DNA of 18,935 bases from Leptofilum sp050292445. Lineage in GTDB: Bacteria; Chloroflexota; Anaerolineae; Promineifilales; Promineifilaceae. Where the stretch lies: the NCBI GenBank assembly GCA_050292445.1, contig JBNKLQ010000106.1:1-18935 (forward strand), in the 5' to 3' direction. Every line of letters starts with the position of its first letter. Position 1 is the stretch's first letter. Both the position numbers and the translations under genes were made by a program. Shown here piece by piece: positions 8,030-14,760 of the stretch. The notes beneath the pieces are model-generated. The model made no database searches. It saw nothing but the letters and a program-made list of their open reading frames with translations, and had not been told where the DNA came from.

Positions 8030-8542
8030 ATGACCTACAAAGAACTCCGCAATCATCTATTGAAAGATGGCAACATACTTAGTTTAAGCCTTGCTGCTCT
8101 CATTTCTATTACGTTTTTTATCAATCCAGAAATATGGGTGCATGATTATCCACCGGATATTCAACAAAAGTTTGGTCCCAAAAGCGAACAGGCTGAGCGC
8201 CAAACAAAGCTGGCTGCGATCCCCTTTTTTCTCCTTCTGATTGGCCTGGTTGTTCGCTCTAATTTAATGCTCAAACAGAAAAATGGTGGCGTACTACCCT
8301 TCAAAGTGGCTTTTCTCAATACATATGGTCAGTTTCTTTACTTTTGGTTATTTGATCTAGTCATTATGGATTGGCTTATTTTTGTGACGCTGAAACCAAG
8401 AATGATTGTGTTACCTGGCACCGAAGGGGCGGCGGGCTACGATGATTATGCATTTCATTTAAAAACCGCTCTCCCAGCGCTGCCGCTAGCTATATTCCCT
8501 AGCCTGATTATTGCCGCTTTGACATACGGCCGTTCCCCTTAA
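8030..8542 (+). CDS. Hypothetical four-helix membrane protein
   Basis: A 170-residue protein I do not recognise. It has four hydrophobic segments: about 15-33, 62-78, 93-119 (a long one, possibly entering and leaving the membrane) and 147-166. Charged loops lie between them (38-61 and 120-146). The ATG at 8030 has GAAGG about eight bases upstream. The C terminus (YGRSP) is encoded by a copy of the ACGGCCGT octamer. It is expressed from the consensus promoter at 7968-7995 and lies only two bases before the ATC-hydrolase-like gene, so the two are very likely co-transcribed and functionally linked. No catalytic or transporter signature is visible. Confidence 0.8.
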   Translation: MTYKELRNHLLKDGNILSLSLAALISITFFINPEIWVHDYPPDIQQKFGPKSEQAERQTKLAAIPFFLLLIGLVVRSNLMLKQKNGGVLPFKVAFLNTYGQFLYFWLFDLVIMDWLIFVTLKPRMIVLPGTEGAAGYDDYAFHLKTALPALPLAIFPSLIIAALTYGRSP

Positions 8543-8544
8543 CC

Positions 8545-9210
8545 ATGACACACGCACACCCTTACTACACAAAGCAGCAGCGTAAACTACTGAACAATCA
8601 TCGCAAGATGATGATGCTGGGTAAGCCTTTAATACAGGCAAGGTATGGGCAACGGGTGGCAGAAACGGCCGTTACCGAATCTACACTCGAATTTGAGAAA
8701 CTGATTCCCAAAATCCCCTACATTGGCGGTTCAGCCAACAGCATGACAGACACCCTGGTGCAAATGACCAGCCTGTTGGCTCTTTATCGCATCTTAAAGC
8801 GTGAAGGCAAGCCAGTGTCTGAAATTGGCGATCTGTTTTACGAGATGGCCCAGGCGCAAGTCAATCGTTTTCCCCAATGGCTGCGTCATCTGATTGGCCG
8901 ATTTTATTTGTCCCGCTGGAATTTTAGGCGGATGAAAAAGAGTGCGGCCGTTTCTCAACAGCGCCAATATCCCGGCGATTTTGTTATTGAGCTAGTTCCT
9001 GCTAACGATGCAAAAACCTTACAAGGCATCAACTATTTAGAGTGCGGCATCGTCAAGTTTTTTGCCGAACAAGATGCTGCCGAACTAACACCGCACATGT
9101 GTCGCATTGATTTTTTACTCTTCCCCGCAATGGGCATTCAACTGAAGCGTACAGGAACCATTGCCCAGGGCTGCACCCATTGCGATTTTCGCTTTTTGAA
9201 ACACGAATGA
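8545..9210 (+). CDS. L-2-amino-thiazoline-4-carboxylate hydrolase (ATC hydrolase) family protein
   Basis: A 221-residue soluble protein. The C-terminal half matches the pattern I know from the ATC-hydrolase family: 'F.IEL..A.D', 'Y.ECGI.KFF' (164-173), 'HMCRIDF' (184-190, Cys186) and the closing 'RTGTIAQGCTHCDFRF' (202-217, Cys210 and Cys213). Members turn ATC into N-carbamoyl-cysteine in the characterised Pseudomonas pathway, but most homologues are of unknown substrate, so the specific reaction is not assured. Residues 10-50 are basic and helical. The start is two bases after the membrane-protein stop. The last codons and the TGA lie inside the left arm of an inverted repeat (9204-9262), so the extreme C terminus may have been remodelled by that element. 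Confidence 0.78.
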   Translation: MTHAHPYYTKQQRKLLNNHRKMMMLGKPLIQARYGQRVAETAVTESTLEFEKLIPKIPYIGGSANSMTDTLVQMTSLLALYRILKREGKPVSEIGDLFYEMAQAQVNRFPQWLRHLIGRFYLSRWNFRRMKKSAAVSQQRQYPGDFVIELVPANDAKTLQGINYLECGIVKFFAEQDAAELTPHMCRIDFLLFPAMGIQLKRTGTIAQGCTHCDFRFLKHE

Positions 9211-9262
9211 CACGAATAGACGAATGGTACGAATAAGAGCAAAAAGAAATTCGTGTCATTCG
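9204..9262. repeat. Inverted repeat with iterated CGAAT units
   Basis: Arms of 14 bp match perfectly: CGAATGACACGAAT at 9204-9217 and its reverse complement at 9249-9262. The left arm continues as further CGAAT units (9221 to about 9235), and ATTCG units follow on the right to about 9271. It overlaps the stop codon of the ATC-hydrolase-like gene and has no U-run, so it is more like a palindromic intergenic repeat than a terminator. Confidence 0.75.
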
Positions 9263-9280
9263 TTCATTCGTCCTATTCAT

Positions 9281-9294
9281 GATTTATATAAATC
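9281..9294. promoter_or_regulatory. AT-rich perfect palindrome GATTTATATAAATC
   Basis: A 14-bp palindrome lies 32 bases before the glycosyltransferase start. It contains TATATAA-like sequence and could coincide with a -10 element or operator; chance in AT-rich DNA is possible. Confidence 0.25.
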
Positions 9295-9326
9295 TTAGTC
9301 AGAATGAACCTTGTCGAGAGTGTATT

Positions 9327-10544
9327 ATGAAAATCATCTTTTTAAATGTTCCAGGCCACGGGCATGTAAACCCGACGCTGGCTCTGGTCTCAGAACTAAA
9401 CCGGCGTGGACACCACATCATTTATTACAACAACACAGAATTTGAACCGCAAATTACGAAGAGTGGCGCTGAATTTCGGCCGTATCCCGATCCACAGCCG
9501 ACGGCCGAGGCGTTGGCAGAAAAAGCAGCCAAGCTGGCCAACGTCACCGTATGGATATTGGCCCAGAGCCAGCGCCTGCTGCCCTGGCTTCTGGATGAGT
9601 TAAGCCAGGAACAGCCCGATCTGGTTGTGCATGATGCCATTTGCCTTTGGGGGATGCAGGCCGCACAGCTGCTGGAAATACCGTCGGTGGCGTCCATTGC
9701 TACTTTTGTGCAGGAAGGCGTTAAGGGGATGATCAACCTGCGTGATGGATTATCGTTAGTTGGGCAGGCGCTGCCCGCCCTGCCCGCCATCATCCGCAAG
9801 CGCCGCCGGCTGGTACACACCTACGGACCAAAGGTTTTCCCACAGCCACAAATCTTCCCCGCCAGCAGCAACACCAACATTGTTTACACGTCACGGGAAT
9901 TCCAGCCGGAGACCGATTTCATTGATGAGTCATTTCATTTTGTGGGGCCATCGATTAACACTAAGGCCCGCGAAACAGCCGATTTTCCCTGGCACCGGTT
10001 AGAAGACGGCCGTTCCCTCATCTACCTCTCGCTGGGCACCATCTATCACAACAAAGCAGACTTCTACCAGATGGCCTTTGCCACCTTTGCCGATCATCCC
10101 GGCCAGTTTGTGCTGTCTGCCGGGCGGATGACCGATATTGCCACCCTCGGCCCGATTCCCGACAACTTCATTGTGCGCAACTTTGTGCCGCAGTTGGAAC
10201 TGCTGCCTCGCGTAAATGCCTTCATCACCCACGGCGGCATGAACAGCATCAACGAAGGATTGTATTACGGCGTGCCACTGGTGGTGGTGCCACAGCAGAT
10301 GGAACAGACGATGAATGCCCGCCAGGCAGCCCGAAAGGGAGCCGCCATCGTGCTGGGGGATCGGCCGCCATACGGCCGTACCTCAGCCACGGAGCTACGT
10401 CGCGCTTTAGATGAAGTGTTGGCCAATGATAGCTATCGTCAAAATGCAAAGCGCATCGGACAATCTTTTCGGGATGCTGGTGGGTATGAGAAGGCAGCTG
10501 ATGTGGTAACGGCCGTACTCCATGCGACCAAACAGCCTGCGTAA
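9327..10544 (+). CDS. GT1/MGT-family glycosyltransferase (macrolide/UDP-glycosyltransferase type)
   Basis: A 405-residue GT-B fold enzyme that transfers a sugar from a nucleotide donor to a small acceptor such as a macrolide, lipid or carotenoid. The start at 9327 (MKIIFLNVPGHGHVNP) opens directly with the first beta strand; an in-frame ATG at 9279 would add 16 unlikely residues. HGHVNP (11-16) is the acceptor-side motif with the likely base His. The linker to the donor domain is near 215-230. YLSLGT (233-238) begins the second Rossmann half. The donor-binding signature runs from FVPQLELLPR (286-295) through THGGMNSINE (301-310) to VPQQMEQTMNA (321-331). Length and order match the MGT/YjiC group. 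No biosynthetic cluster is nearby to name the acceptor. There is no signal peptide, so it is cytoplasmic. Confidence 0.92.
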   Translation: MKIIFLNVPGHGHVNPTLALVSELNRRGHHIIYYNNTEFEPQITKSGAEFRPYPDPQPTAEALAEKAAKLANVTVWILAQSQRLLPWLLDELSQEQPDLVVHDAICLWGMQAAQLLEIPSVASIATFVQEGVKGMINLRDGLSLVGQALPALPAIIRKRRRLVHTYGPKVFPQPQIFPASSNTNIVYTSREFQPETDFIDESFHFVGPSINTKARETADFPWHRLEDGRSLIYLSLGTIYHNKADFYQMAFATFADHPGQFVLSAGRMTDIATLGPIPDNFIVRNFVPQLELLPRVNAFITHGGMNSINEGLYYGVPLVVVPQQMEQTMNARQAARKGAAIVLGDRPPYGRTSATELRRALDEVLANDSYRQNAKRIGQSFRDAGGYEKAADVVTAVLHATKQPA

Positions 10545-10619
10545 TCCAGACTCGAAGGGTCTATCTAGCAGCTCGACAAATCTAAAACCATCCAAACCCT
10601 TCATGTCTTACTGTTCAGA

Positions 10620-10648
10620 TTGAGCCAGAAACAATACCCCTGTACAAT
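10620..10648 (+). promoter_or_regulatory. Candidate sigma70 promoter of mutA, TTGAGC-N17-TACAAT
   Basis: TTGAGC at 10620-10625 and TACAAT at 10643-10648 with 17-base spacing, 53 bases before the mutA start. Each hexamer is close to consensus and the spacing is optimal. Confidence 0.6.
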
Positions 10649-10700
10649 ACCGATATGAAACAGTGGCGTGAGGACAACGCCGCAGAGGGAGAAACCTTTC

Positions 10701-12704
10701 ATGTCGGACACTGCGCAACCAGAAAGCCCGCTTTTTGCTGAATTCACCCCGCCTACCCATGAAGAATGGGTCGCGGCTGCCATCGCCTCGCTTAAAGGCA
10801 AACCGCTCGAAAAGCTAACCCACCTCACTTACGAAGGTATCTCCATCGCGCCACTGCTAGACTCCGCCACAACGGCCGAATTACCCGCCACGGCTCCCGG
10901 CCAATTCCCTTACCGGCGTGGCACAAACAGCACGGTAAATCTGGACCAGCCGTGGCTCATCGCCCAGCCGCTGGAAGGCAGCCAGCCAGGCGAAATGAAC
11001 GAACAACTGCGGCACGATTTGGCGCATGGGCAAACGGCCGTTACCTGGTCAATCGCGTCTCGTTTCACCATCGATGATATTCGCACGGTTTTGGCCGATG
11101 TGAATCTGGCCAATGTGCCGCTTTTTATTCCCTGCCAACACGGCTTGCCCCCGTTGGCGGCACTGGCGGCGGCCCGCCCCGATGACCTGACCGAGCTGCA
11201 TGGCGGCCTGCTACACGATCCCATCGCCTGGCTTGCCGGAGAAGGTAAACAGCCGTTGGATGCAATGTATCATGCCACGGCCGTTCTCACCCGCTGGGCC
11301 ATTAAAAACGCGCCCCATCTGCACACCCTGGCCGTGATGCCCTCACTTTATCGGGAATGCGGTAGTCATGCCGTGCAGGAGCTTGGGTTGATGTTGGCAA
11401 CGGCCGTCCACCACATTCGCCAGCTCCAACAGCGCGGTCTGGACATCAACGCCATTGGGCCACGGCTGCTGGTGATGTTTGCGTTGGACAGCGACTTTTT
11501 CATGACGATTGCCAAGCTACGGGCGGCGCGCAGCGTTTGGGCACAGATGATCGCTGCCTTTGGCGGCAATGAAGCCGCCCAAAAAGTGAGCATCCACACG
11601 CGGACCAGCGAGAGCAACAAAAGTGGGCTGGACCCGCACGTCAATCTGCTGCGCGCCACGACGGAAGCGTTTGCCGCTGCTCTCGGCGGGGCCAACAGCA
11701 TTCAAATCACACCGTTTGACGCTCCGCAGGGCGCGCCCAACGATTTTTCCCGACGCATTGCCCGCAATGTGCAAATCATTTTGCAAGATGAGGTGAATCT
11801 GGCCCAGCTACTCGATCCGGCTGGCGGCTCTTACCTCGTGGAATATTTAACCGAGGAGCTGGCGCAGCGCGGCTGGGCACTGTTCCAGGAGATTGAAGCA
11901 GCGGGTGGCGTGGTGGCGGCTCTGCAAGCTGGCACAATTCAGCAGCAAATTGGGGAAACGGCCGCAGCCCGACAAAACGATCTGGCTACACGCAAAGCCG
12001 TCATGGTGGGCACAAACATGTACCCTAATATCGGCGAAAAGCCACTGCCTAAACCAGTATCACAAGGCGTGTCACTCACGCGTAAAGGGGAACGTGACCC
12101 CAATCCAGCCTTGGCTGATCTAGCCTCCGCTGACTCGACCAACCAGATGGCACGGGCCGTGGCTGCTGCCGAAGCTGGGGCGTCGTTGGAACAACTTTCA
12201 GAAGTGATGTTTGCTGGGGAGGAGCTGATTGAGGTGGAACGGTTACGGCCGTTTCGTGCCGATGATCCCTTTATCAAACTGCGAAACTGGGCAGATGAGT
12301 ACGCCATTCAACAAGGCCATCCACCCCGCATCTTCCTGGCCAACATGGGGCCGCTACGCCAGCACAAAGCCCACGCCGACTTTGCCCGCAGCTTTTTTGA
12401 GGTAGGTGGTTTTGATCTGATTGATTCGGAAGGATTTGATTCACCGCAAGCCGCTGCCTTTGCTGCCCTCGAATCTGGGGCCAAAGCCGTCGTCATCTGC
12501 TCCACCGATGAGACCTACCCGGAAATCGTGCCGCCGTTGGTGCAGAAGATCAAAGCCCAGCAGCCAAACGCAGCAGTCATCCTGGCAGGCTATCCCAAAG
12601 ACCAGGTCGAAGCCCACAAAGCCACTGGCATCGACGCCTTCATCCACCTCGGCGCAGACTGCTTGGCCTTAAACCAATGGCTGCACACAATAATAGGACG
12701 CTGA
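10701..12704 (+). CDS. mutA: Methylmalonyl-CoA mutase, small (non-catalytic) subunit
   Basis: A 667-residue cytoplasmic subunit of the AdoCbl-dependent mutase that interconverts methylmalonyl-CoA and succinyl-CoA. The start at 10701 (MSDTAQPE) has AGGGAG nine bases upstream; an in-frame GTG at 10668 is less likely. The TIM-barrel domain (about 20-530) shows the CoA-channel FPYRRGTN (69-76), HTRTSESNKSGLDPHVNLLR (299-318) and DEVNLAQLLDPAGGSYLVE (363-381). The C-terminal B12-like domain (about 542-667) has GPLRQHKAH (550-558) where catalytic subunits carry DxHxxG. The Asp and Gly are lost, as expected for the small subunit, which does not bind cobalamin productively. The stop TGA (12702-12704) and the last two codons lie inside a 75-bp palindromic repeat. 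Its partner mutB is not next door but begins at 18270. The gene carries many ACGGCCGT octamers. Confidence 0.93.
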   Translation: MSDTAQPESPLFAEFTPPTHEEWVAAAIASLKGKPLEKLTHLTYEGISIAPLLDSATTAELPATAPGQFPYRRGTNSTVNLDQPWLIAQPLEGSQPGEMNEQLRHDLAHGQTAVTWSIASRFTIDDIRTVLADVNLANVPLFIPCQHGLPPLAALAAARPDDLTELHGGLLHDPIAWLAGEGKQPLDAMYHATAVLTRWAIKNAPHLHTLAVMPSLYRECGSHAVQELGLMLATAVHHIRQLQQRGLDINAIGPRLLVMFALDSDFFMTIAKLRAARSVWAQMIAAFGGNEAAQKVSIHTRTSESNKSGLDPHVNLLRATTEAFAAALGGANSIQITPFDAPQGAPNDFSRRIARNVQIILQDEVNLAQLLDPAGGSYLVEYLTEELAQRGWALFQEIEAAGGVVAALQAGTIQQQIGETAAARQNDLATRKAVMVGTNMYPNIGEKPLPKPVSQGVSLTRKGERDPNPALADLASADSTNQMARAVAAAEAGASLEQLSEVMFAGEELIEVERLRPFRADDPFIKLRNWADEYAIQQGHPPRIFLANMGPLRQHKAHADFARSFFEVGGFDLIDSEGFDSPQAAAFAALESGAKAVVICSTDETYPEIVPPLVQKIKAQQPNAAVILAGYPKDQVEAHKATGIDAFIHLGADCLALNQWLHTIIGR

Positions 12705-12770
12705 TCACCCTGATTTTCCTGATTTAAAAGATCAGAAATATCAGGATAATCAGGTAAATCAGCATCCCAT
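12696..12770. repeat. 75-bp palindromic repeat, copy A (3' end of mutA)
   Basis: It runs from GGACGCTGATCACC to CAGCATCCCAT. The two ~30-base arms are imperfect inverted repeats around a central TAAAAGATCAGAA, and each arm repeats CTGAT about every nine bases. It differs from copy B at only two positions. It supplies the final codons and stop of mutA. Confidence 0.93.
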
Positions 12771-12792
12771 TTCTAAAAAAGGCAACGTCACC

Positions 12793-13194
12793 ATGGAGTA
12801 TCTACACTCAGACCTCACAAAAGAAATCATTGGGGCATTCTTTGATGTCTACAACACGCTTGGCTTTGGGTTTCTTGAAAAAGCGTATGAGAACGCACTT
12901 GCCTTTGAACTGCGCAGTCGGGATTTTCAAGTTGAGCAGCAAAAACCAATCTCTGTTTACTACCGTGAACAAGTGATTGGTGAATACTTTGCCGATTTGA
13001 TTGTTAACAATCTCGTCATTGTTGAATTGAAAGCAAGCCGCTCGATGATTCCAGCACACGAGGCCCAACTGTTAAACTATCTAAAGGCAACAAAATATGA
13101 AGTTGGCCTCTTGCTAAACTTTGGTCACACTCCTAAACACAAGCGAAAAGCCTGGAGCAATCACAACAAACCTTATCTGCCTGAAAACAAATAG
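12793..13194 (+). CDS. GxxExxY family protein (PD-(D/E)XK-like)
   Basis: A 133-residue protein of the GxxExxY family, whose members have a PD-(D/E)XK nuclease-like core but no settled function. The name motif is at 26-32 (G-F-L-E-K-A-Y). The core continues with GEYFADL (63-69, Asp68), VIVELKAS (75-82, Glu78 and Lys80) and the family's QLLNYLKAT (92-100), so the presumed acidic/Lys active-site positions are intact. The ATG at 12793 has AAAGGC about 11 bases upstream. The gene lies between two near-identical direct copies of the 75-bp repeat, its stop TAG sharing one base with copy B. This makes a 498-bp repeat-plus-gene unit that looks like an inserted cassette. Confidence 0.9.
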   Translation: MEYLHSDLTKEIIGAFFDVYNTLGFGFLEKAYENALAFELRSRDFQVEQQKPISVYYREQVIGEYFADLIVNNLVIVELKASRSMIPAHEAQLLNYLKATKYEVGLLLNFGHTPKHKRKAWSNHNKPYLPENK

Positions 13195-13268
13195 GACGCT
13201 GATCACCCTGGTTTTCCTGATTTAAAAGATCAGAAATATCAGGATAATCAGGTAAATCAGCGTCCCAT
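13194..13268. repeat. 75-bp palindromic repeat, copy B (between GxxExxY and aldo/keto reductase)
   Basis: Same element and orientation as copy A, with two substitutions (CTGG for CTGA in the second unit, GCGTCCC for GCATCCC at the end). It starts on the last base of the GxxExxY stop codon and ends eight bases before the GGAG ribosome site of the reductase gene. The shared sequence begins four bases further left in both copies (12692 and 13190). Confidence 0.93.
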
Positions 13269-13285
13269 TAAAATTGGAGAAAATG

Positions 13286-14143
13286 ATGATTGAAAAAATA
13301 CCTTTTGGTAGAACCGGACACAACAGTACACGCACTTTGTTTGGTGCGGCTGCTTTTTGGGGAACCCCACAAGCAGAAGCCAACAAAACCCTGGATTTGC
13401 TGCTGGAATACGGCGTGAATCACATTGATACGGCCGCTTCCTACGGCGACGCCGAGCTGCGCCTTGGCCCCTGGCTGAAGCATCATCGCGATGAATTTTT
13501 CCTGGCGACCAAAACCGAAAAGCGCACCTACAACGCAGCCAAAGAAGAGCTGCACCGCTCGCTGGAACTGCTAAAAACCGACCACGTCGATTTATGGCAA
13601 ATGCACATTCTGGTGGAGCCGGACGAGTGGGAAACGGCGATGGGGCCAGGTGGCGCGCTGGAAGCGTTTATTGAGGCGCGGGAACAGGGGCTGACCCGGT
13701 TCTTGGGCGTGACGGGCCACGGCGTCACCGTAGCCCAGATGCACCTGAAGAGCCTGGAACGCTTTGACTTTGATTCCGTGTTGCTGCCCTATAACCCCAC
13801 CATGATGCAAAATCCGCAGTACGCCGCTGATTTTGAGCAGTTGATGACCGTTTGCCAACAGAAAAACGTGGCGATACAAACCATCAAAGCCCTGTCCAAA
13901 GGGCCGTGGGGTGACAAGCCCAAAACGCACAACACCTGGTACGAGCCGTTCAGCACCCAGGCCGAGATTGATTTGGCCGTGCAGTGGGTGCTCAGCCGCC
14001 CCGGCGTTTTCCTGAACACGGTGGGGGATACAACCTTACTGCCGATGGTTTTGGATGCGGCGTCGCGGGTGGATACGGCCGTTCCCCAAGCCACCATCAC
14101 CGAAAACATGCAAAACATCGACATGGAACCACTCTTCGTCTAA
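13286..14143 (+). CDS. Aldo/keto reductase family protein
   Basis: A 285-residue cytoplasmic NAD(P)H-dependent oxidoreductase. The start chosen is the second of two adjacent ATGs (13283 and 13286), because GGAG at 13276-13279 then has a six-base spacer. The (beta/alpha)8 catalytic tetrad is complete: Asp48 and Tyr53 in HIDTAASYGDAE, Lys76 in LATKTEKR, His107 in LWQMHI. FLGVTGHG (139-146) and LLPYNP (166-171) are the conserved barrel strands. The C terminus is shorter than in classical aldo/keto reductases, so the specific substrate cannot be named. It follows repeat copy B and precedes the YcxB-like gene by 22 bases, perhaps in one transcript. Its last 25 codons are 85% identical (hand count, 64 of 75 bases) to an isolated remnant at 18100-18174. 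Confidence 0.92.
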   Translation: MIEKIPFGRTGHNSTRTLFGAAAFWGTPQAEANKTLDLLLEYGVNHIDTAASYGDAELRLGPWLKHHRDEFFLATKTEKRTYNAAKEELHRSLELLKTDHVDLWQMHILVEPDEWETAMGPGGALEAFIEAREQGLTRFLGVTGHGVTVAQMHLKSLERFDFDSVLLPYNPTMMQNPQYAADFEQLMTVCQQKNVAIQTIKALSKGPWGDKPKTHNTWYEPFSTQAEIDLAVQWVLSRPGVFLNTVGDTTLLPMVLDAASRVDTAVPQATITENMQNIDMEPLFV

Positions 14144-14165
14144 CTAAAATGAAAGGAAGCTTTAC

Positions 14166-14666
14166 GTGATTGAAGCCAAGTACACATTGTCTGAAGAAAC
14201 TTTGCTGGAGGGGTTTGAACTGCACTTTCAGTATAAACGGCCGTTCCTGAAATATTATCCCTACCTCGGCATCCTTGTGCTGCTCATTGCCGCCGTCACG
14301 TTCAATCGTTTTGACAACAAGGTTTTTGTCCCGGCCTTGCTCATGGGGCTCATGTTTCTGGGCACACCTTTTCTGGTGCGGTTTTTGAATAGGAAAAGTA
14401 TCAAGCGATTACCTACGCTGGGCCATGAAACTTTCTGGCAATTTGACGCAAACAACATCTCGGCTACAACGCAAGAGGGAGATTTTTCACAGGAATGGGC
14501 CAACATGAAGGATGCACTTATTACCCCCCATGGTGTGCTCATCTATCAGCGAAACAACATCTTTTACTGGCTGCCTAAATCCGCCTTTGCTTCCGCAGCG
14601 GATTTTCAGCAAGTGCACCGCTTCATTGCAGACAGCGTACCCAAACACAAAGTTTTAGAAGCGTAA
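14166..14666 (+). CDS. YcxB-like membrane protein
   Basis: A 166-residue protein starting with GTG at 14166, chosen because GGAAG lies six bases upstream and the frame has no better ATG. It shows a short N-terminal cytoplasmic part (1-30), two transmembrane helices (about 33-47 and 52-74), then a basic turn (NRKSIKR, 75-81) and a soluble C-terminal domain. The pattern 'FWQFDANNISATTQEGDFSQEWANMKDA...GVLIYQRNN' then 'YWLPKSAF' (90-141) is characteristic of the YcxB-like family, whose function is unknown. A strong terminator follows. It is likely co-transcribed with the aldo/keto reductase, though no functional link is evident. Confidence 0.82.
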   Translation: MIEAKYTLSEETLLEGFELHFQYKRPFLKYYPYLGILVLLIAAVTFNRFDNKVFVPALLMGLMFLGTPFLVRFLNRKSIKRLPTLGHETFWQFDANNISATTQEGDFSQEWANMKDALITPHGVLIYQRNNIFYWLPKSAFASAADFQQVHRFIADSVPKHKVLEA

Positions 14667-14696
14667 GTTGACCGGACTGTAACACAAGCGGTTCAA

Positions 14697-14734
14697 AAAA
14701 GAGGCAACCAGCGAAACAACTGGTTGCCTCTTTT
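14697..14734. terminator. Bidirectional Rho-independent terminator
   Basis: A perfect 15-bp stem (AAAAGAGGCAACCAG at 14697-14711 with 14720-14734), 8-base loop, lies between two convergent genes. Read on the plus strand the stem ends in TTTT; read on the minus strand it ends in TTTTTT. It should terminate both the YcxB-like gene and the CotH gene. Confidence 0.93.
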
Positions 14735-14760
14735 CATTTATGGCCGTTAACCACAAACAC

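Noticed and set aside
12696..12770. 75-bp repeat considered as a simple Rho-independent terminator of mutA
   Set aside because: The stem is long and imperfect with no U-run after it. The same element also sits directly before ribosome sites in two other places.
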